A DNA stretch of 5,891 nt from an uncultured Actinomycetes bacterium (GTDB lineage Bacteria; Actinomycetota; Actinomycetes; Nanopelagicales; Nanopelagicaceae): contig CAIVOW010000017.1 of assembly GCA_903907665.1 (NCBI GenBank), positions 1 to 5,891 on the forward strand, given 5' to 3'. The translations under genes and the position numbers were made by a program. The notes below the pieces were generated by a model. That model was given only the letters and a program-made list of their open reading frames with translations, was not told the DNA's origin and made no database searches. Positions 4,511 to 5,891 of the stretch are shown one piece after another (the first letter of the stretch is position 1; each line of letters starts with the position of its first letter).

Positions 4511-5620
4511 CTAGCGAACTGGAATATAAGCCGAGCGTGGACCATTCTTTCTAAAGACCACCTGAACGAGATTCAAGTTGCGGGCTCTAAAACCGGCGGC
4601 CGATGCAAGCAGGTAGTAATTCCACATGCGTCTAAATCGCAGATCGTACTGTGGAATCTCATCCCACTTCTTATTGATATTTTTATACCACTCCAAGAGA
4701 GTCCGATCGTAATCAAGACCAAAATTATGTAAGTCCTCGATAATAAACTTCTTTTCAGATGCTTTTGAAATCTGAGCAGGCGAGGGAATGACTCCACCAG
4801 GGAAGATATATCTGTCGAAATATGGATCTGTTGAACTCTTTGTGTATGTAGAGGAAATTGTGTGGTGCAACATTATTCCGTCAGGTTTAAGAAGTGCATC
4901 GCACGTTTGGAAGAATTTACCCAAGTTCTTTGGACCTACGTGTTCCATCATGCCAACGGATACCACTCGATCGAACTGACCGGTCAGGTCGCGGTAATCC
5001 TGCTGGATGAAAGTGATGTTCAGACCTTTGGACTTCTCCTTAGCTAACCGAATTTGCTCATCGGCCGGAGTGATACCAAAGCCAACCACACCATAGTTCT
5101 TAACTGCGTGCCGCAATAATCCGCCCCATCCACTTCCAATATCCAGAAGCGACATTCCAGGTTCTAATTTCAACTTACGGCAGATGAGATCAAATTTATT
5201 AACTTGAGCTTGGTTTAACGTTTTGGCATCTTTCCAATACCCACAGCTATAGGCCATCTCTTTATCGAGCATGCGCGTATAAAGCTCATTACCAATGTTG
5301 TAATGATGCTTTGCATTTTTCGCTGCCTTTGATTTTGTTTGTCGATTAAGAAAAGTTGATTTCATACCATGAAAGAGAACTGTTGGTGATGGACGCAAAA
5401 GATCTAATACATCAATACTAAGAAGCCGCGTCAACATCTGATCAATATTTTCACAGTCCCAGCAGCCATCGATATAGGCCTCGCCCATACCAAGTTGATG
5501 CTGCGACACAACTCTGTCCCATAATTTTTCATTATGAACGTGGATACTCCATGGCTCACTCGAATTCACGGGAATGCCAGCTTTTTCCAGAATGGAAAGG
5601 CACATCTCTTTACTGTTCAT
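4511..5620 (-). CDS. cfa: Cyclopropane-fatty-acyl-phospholipid synthase
   Basis: The 369-residue enzyme transfers a methylene from S-adenosylmethionine to double bonds of phospholipid acyl chains, at the inner face of the membrane. It aligns with E. coli CFA synthase (382 aa) over nearly its whole length. The N-terminal lipid-binding domain shows 'LGMGEAYIDGCWDCE' (43-57). The SAM-binding motif is 'LLDIGSGWGGL' (158-168), with 'VSVGMMEHVGPKN' (220-232) following. Residues matching the E. coli bicarbonate site are kept: C126, E226, H253, I255 and Y304. The position of E. coli Cys354 is Ser340, consistent with that Cys not being essential. The start is supported by AGGAA 6 nt upstream. A natural family C-terminus ends at R369, though the frame stays open 27 codons past the TAG. 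Sequences are closer to the E. coli type than to mycobacterial mycolate cyclopropane synthases. Confidence 0.95.
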   Translation of the reverse strand: MNSKEMCLSILEKAGIPVNSSEPWSIHVHNEKLWDRVVSQHQLGMGEAYIDGCWDCENIDQMLTRLLSIDVLDLLRPSPTVLFHGMKSTFLNRQTKSKAAKNAKHHYNIGNELYTRMLDKEMAYSCGYWKDAKTLNQAQVNKFDLICRKLKLEPGMSLLDIGSGWGGLLRHAVKNYGVVGFGITPADEQIRLAKEKSKGLNITFIQQDYRDLTGQFDRVVSVGMMEHVGPKNLGKFFQTCDALLKPDGIMLHHTISSTYTKSSTDPYFDRYIFPGGVIPSPAQISKASEKKFIIEDLHNFGLDYDRTLLEWYKNINKKWDEIPQYDLRFRRMWNYYLLASAAGFRARNLNLVQVVFRKNGPRSAYIPVR

Positions 5621-5626
5621 TGCAGA

Positions 5627-5631
5627 TTCCT
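5627..5631 (-). promoter_or_regulatory. Shine-Dalgarno site of cfa
   Basis: On the minus strand AGGAA lies 6 nt before the ATG at 5620, a standard spacing, and supports this start over later in-frame ATGs. Confidence 0.6.
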
Positions 5632-5656
5632 ATATTGGCTAGTTGCATAGTTTTAT

Positions 5657-5685
5657 AGAATATCAAGAAGGCTAAAAATATTGAA
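5657..5685 (-). promoter_or_regulatory. Possible promoter of cfa
   Basis: On the minus strand TTCAAT (5680-5685) and TATTCT (5657-5662) are separated by 17 nt, which would give a leader of about 30 nt. The -10 keeps the T-A...T positions; the -35 is poor (3 of 6). The overlapping TATAAA is an alternative -10. Confidence 0.3.
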
Positions 5686-5690
5686 CCCCT

Positions 5691-5700
5691 ACTTGCAAGT
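5691..5700. repeat. 10-bp perfect palindrome upstream of cfa
   Basis: ACTTGCAAGT is a perfect inverted repeat lying 6 nt upstream of the proposed cfa -35. It is a possible operator half-site pair, but 10-bp palindromes also occur by chance, and no regulator gene is in the window. Confidence 0.3.
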
Positions 5701-5777
5701 TAAAAATTAGACCTCACGCTTATTGTGCTTAGTTGATGCGGAAATACATCAGTCTACGGGGAGGCTAGGGGAGAGTC

Positions 5778-5891
5778 CTACTTTTTGAGTAGAGCGACTA
5801 GGTACGCAGCTGAGAACCCAAAGCCAATCGCTGAATAAAGATAAGTAAACCAACTCAACTGCGCAGGAATCATTAAAGTTAAAATACCGAG
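5778..5891 (-). CDS. C-terminal end of a membrane protein (cut by right edge)
   Basis: An open frame enters from the right edge and ends at TAG (5778-5780), giving the last 37 residues. They are almost wholly hydrophobic, with a break at 'PAQLSW', an aromatic-rich helix 'FTYLYSAIGFGFSAAYLVALL', and a short Lys-Lys end. This is the normal look of a final transmembrane helix with a cytoplasmic basic terminus. I do not recognise the family. It is on the same strand as cfa with a gap of 157 nt, and that gap contains no strong terminator that I can see, so co-transcription is possible but unproven. Confidence 0.6.
   Translation of the reverse strand, partial: LGILTLMIPAQLSWFTYLYSAIGFGFSAAYLVALLKK

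Noticed and set aside
4788..5047. Two plus-strand ORFs opposite cfa
   Set aside because: They are antisense to conserved catalytic segments of cfa and have no features of their own.
5730..5750. TGATG/CATCA inverted repeat as terminator of the right-edge gene
   Set aside because: The stem is only 5 bp and no T-run follows it on the minus strand, so termination is not supported.

Overview
The window looks like chromosomal DNA from a free-living bacterium, most likely a low-GC actinobacterium of the streamlined freshwater type (acI/Nanopelagicales-like). This placement is an inference. It rests on the actinobacterial flavour of the NCS1 permease, SDR and ureohydrolase sequences, a base composition in the mid-40s % GC by eye, very short gaps between genes, and at least one promoter placed as for a leaderless mRNA. 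No rRNA, tRNA, CRISPR array, transposon or phage gene is visible.

Region 1 (1-2316, minus strand) is a three-gene operon read right to left. It contains an NCS1-family nucleobase/heterocycle permease (814-2316), a cyclase-family (KynB-like) metallohydrolase (165-803), and the first 49 codons of an agmatinase-type ureohydrolase that runs off the left edge (1-147). Gaps are 10 and 17 nt. The set reads as uptake and stepwise hydrolysis of a small nitrogen compound; the substrate cannot be read from sequence.

Region 2 (2317-2527) is the divergent control region between the permease and an NTF2/SnoaL-like protein. It holds a good Shine-Dalgarno site for the permease, an exact tandem pair of 18-bp repeats and a shorter 9-bp repeat pair.

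Region 3 (2528-3869, plus strand) holds the NTF2-like protein, a 56-codon single-pass membrane protein with a leaderless-type promoter, and a classical short-chain dehydrogenase. It ends 8 nt from the convergent yqhA gene, with an interrupted inverted repeat over the junction.

Region 4 (3878-5891, minus strand) holds a YqhA/UPF0114 four-helix membrane protein, an E. coli-type cyclopropane-fatty-acyl-phospholipid synthase (cfa) and the last 37 codons of another membrane protein entering from the right edge. The cfa-yqhA gap carries three tandem copies of a 12-bp unit that stays in the cfa reading frame beyond its stop. The region has a membrane theme (lipid modification plus small membrane proteins), but no shared pathway is demonstrated.

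No clearly new multi-gene system is evident. The best leads are the permease/cyclase/ureohydrolase operon with its variant metal motif, the repeats before the permease, the strong hairpin inside the cyclase gene, the small membrane protein, and the repeat-coded potential tail of cfa.
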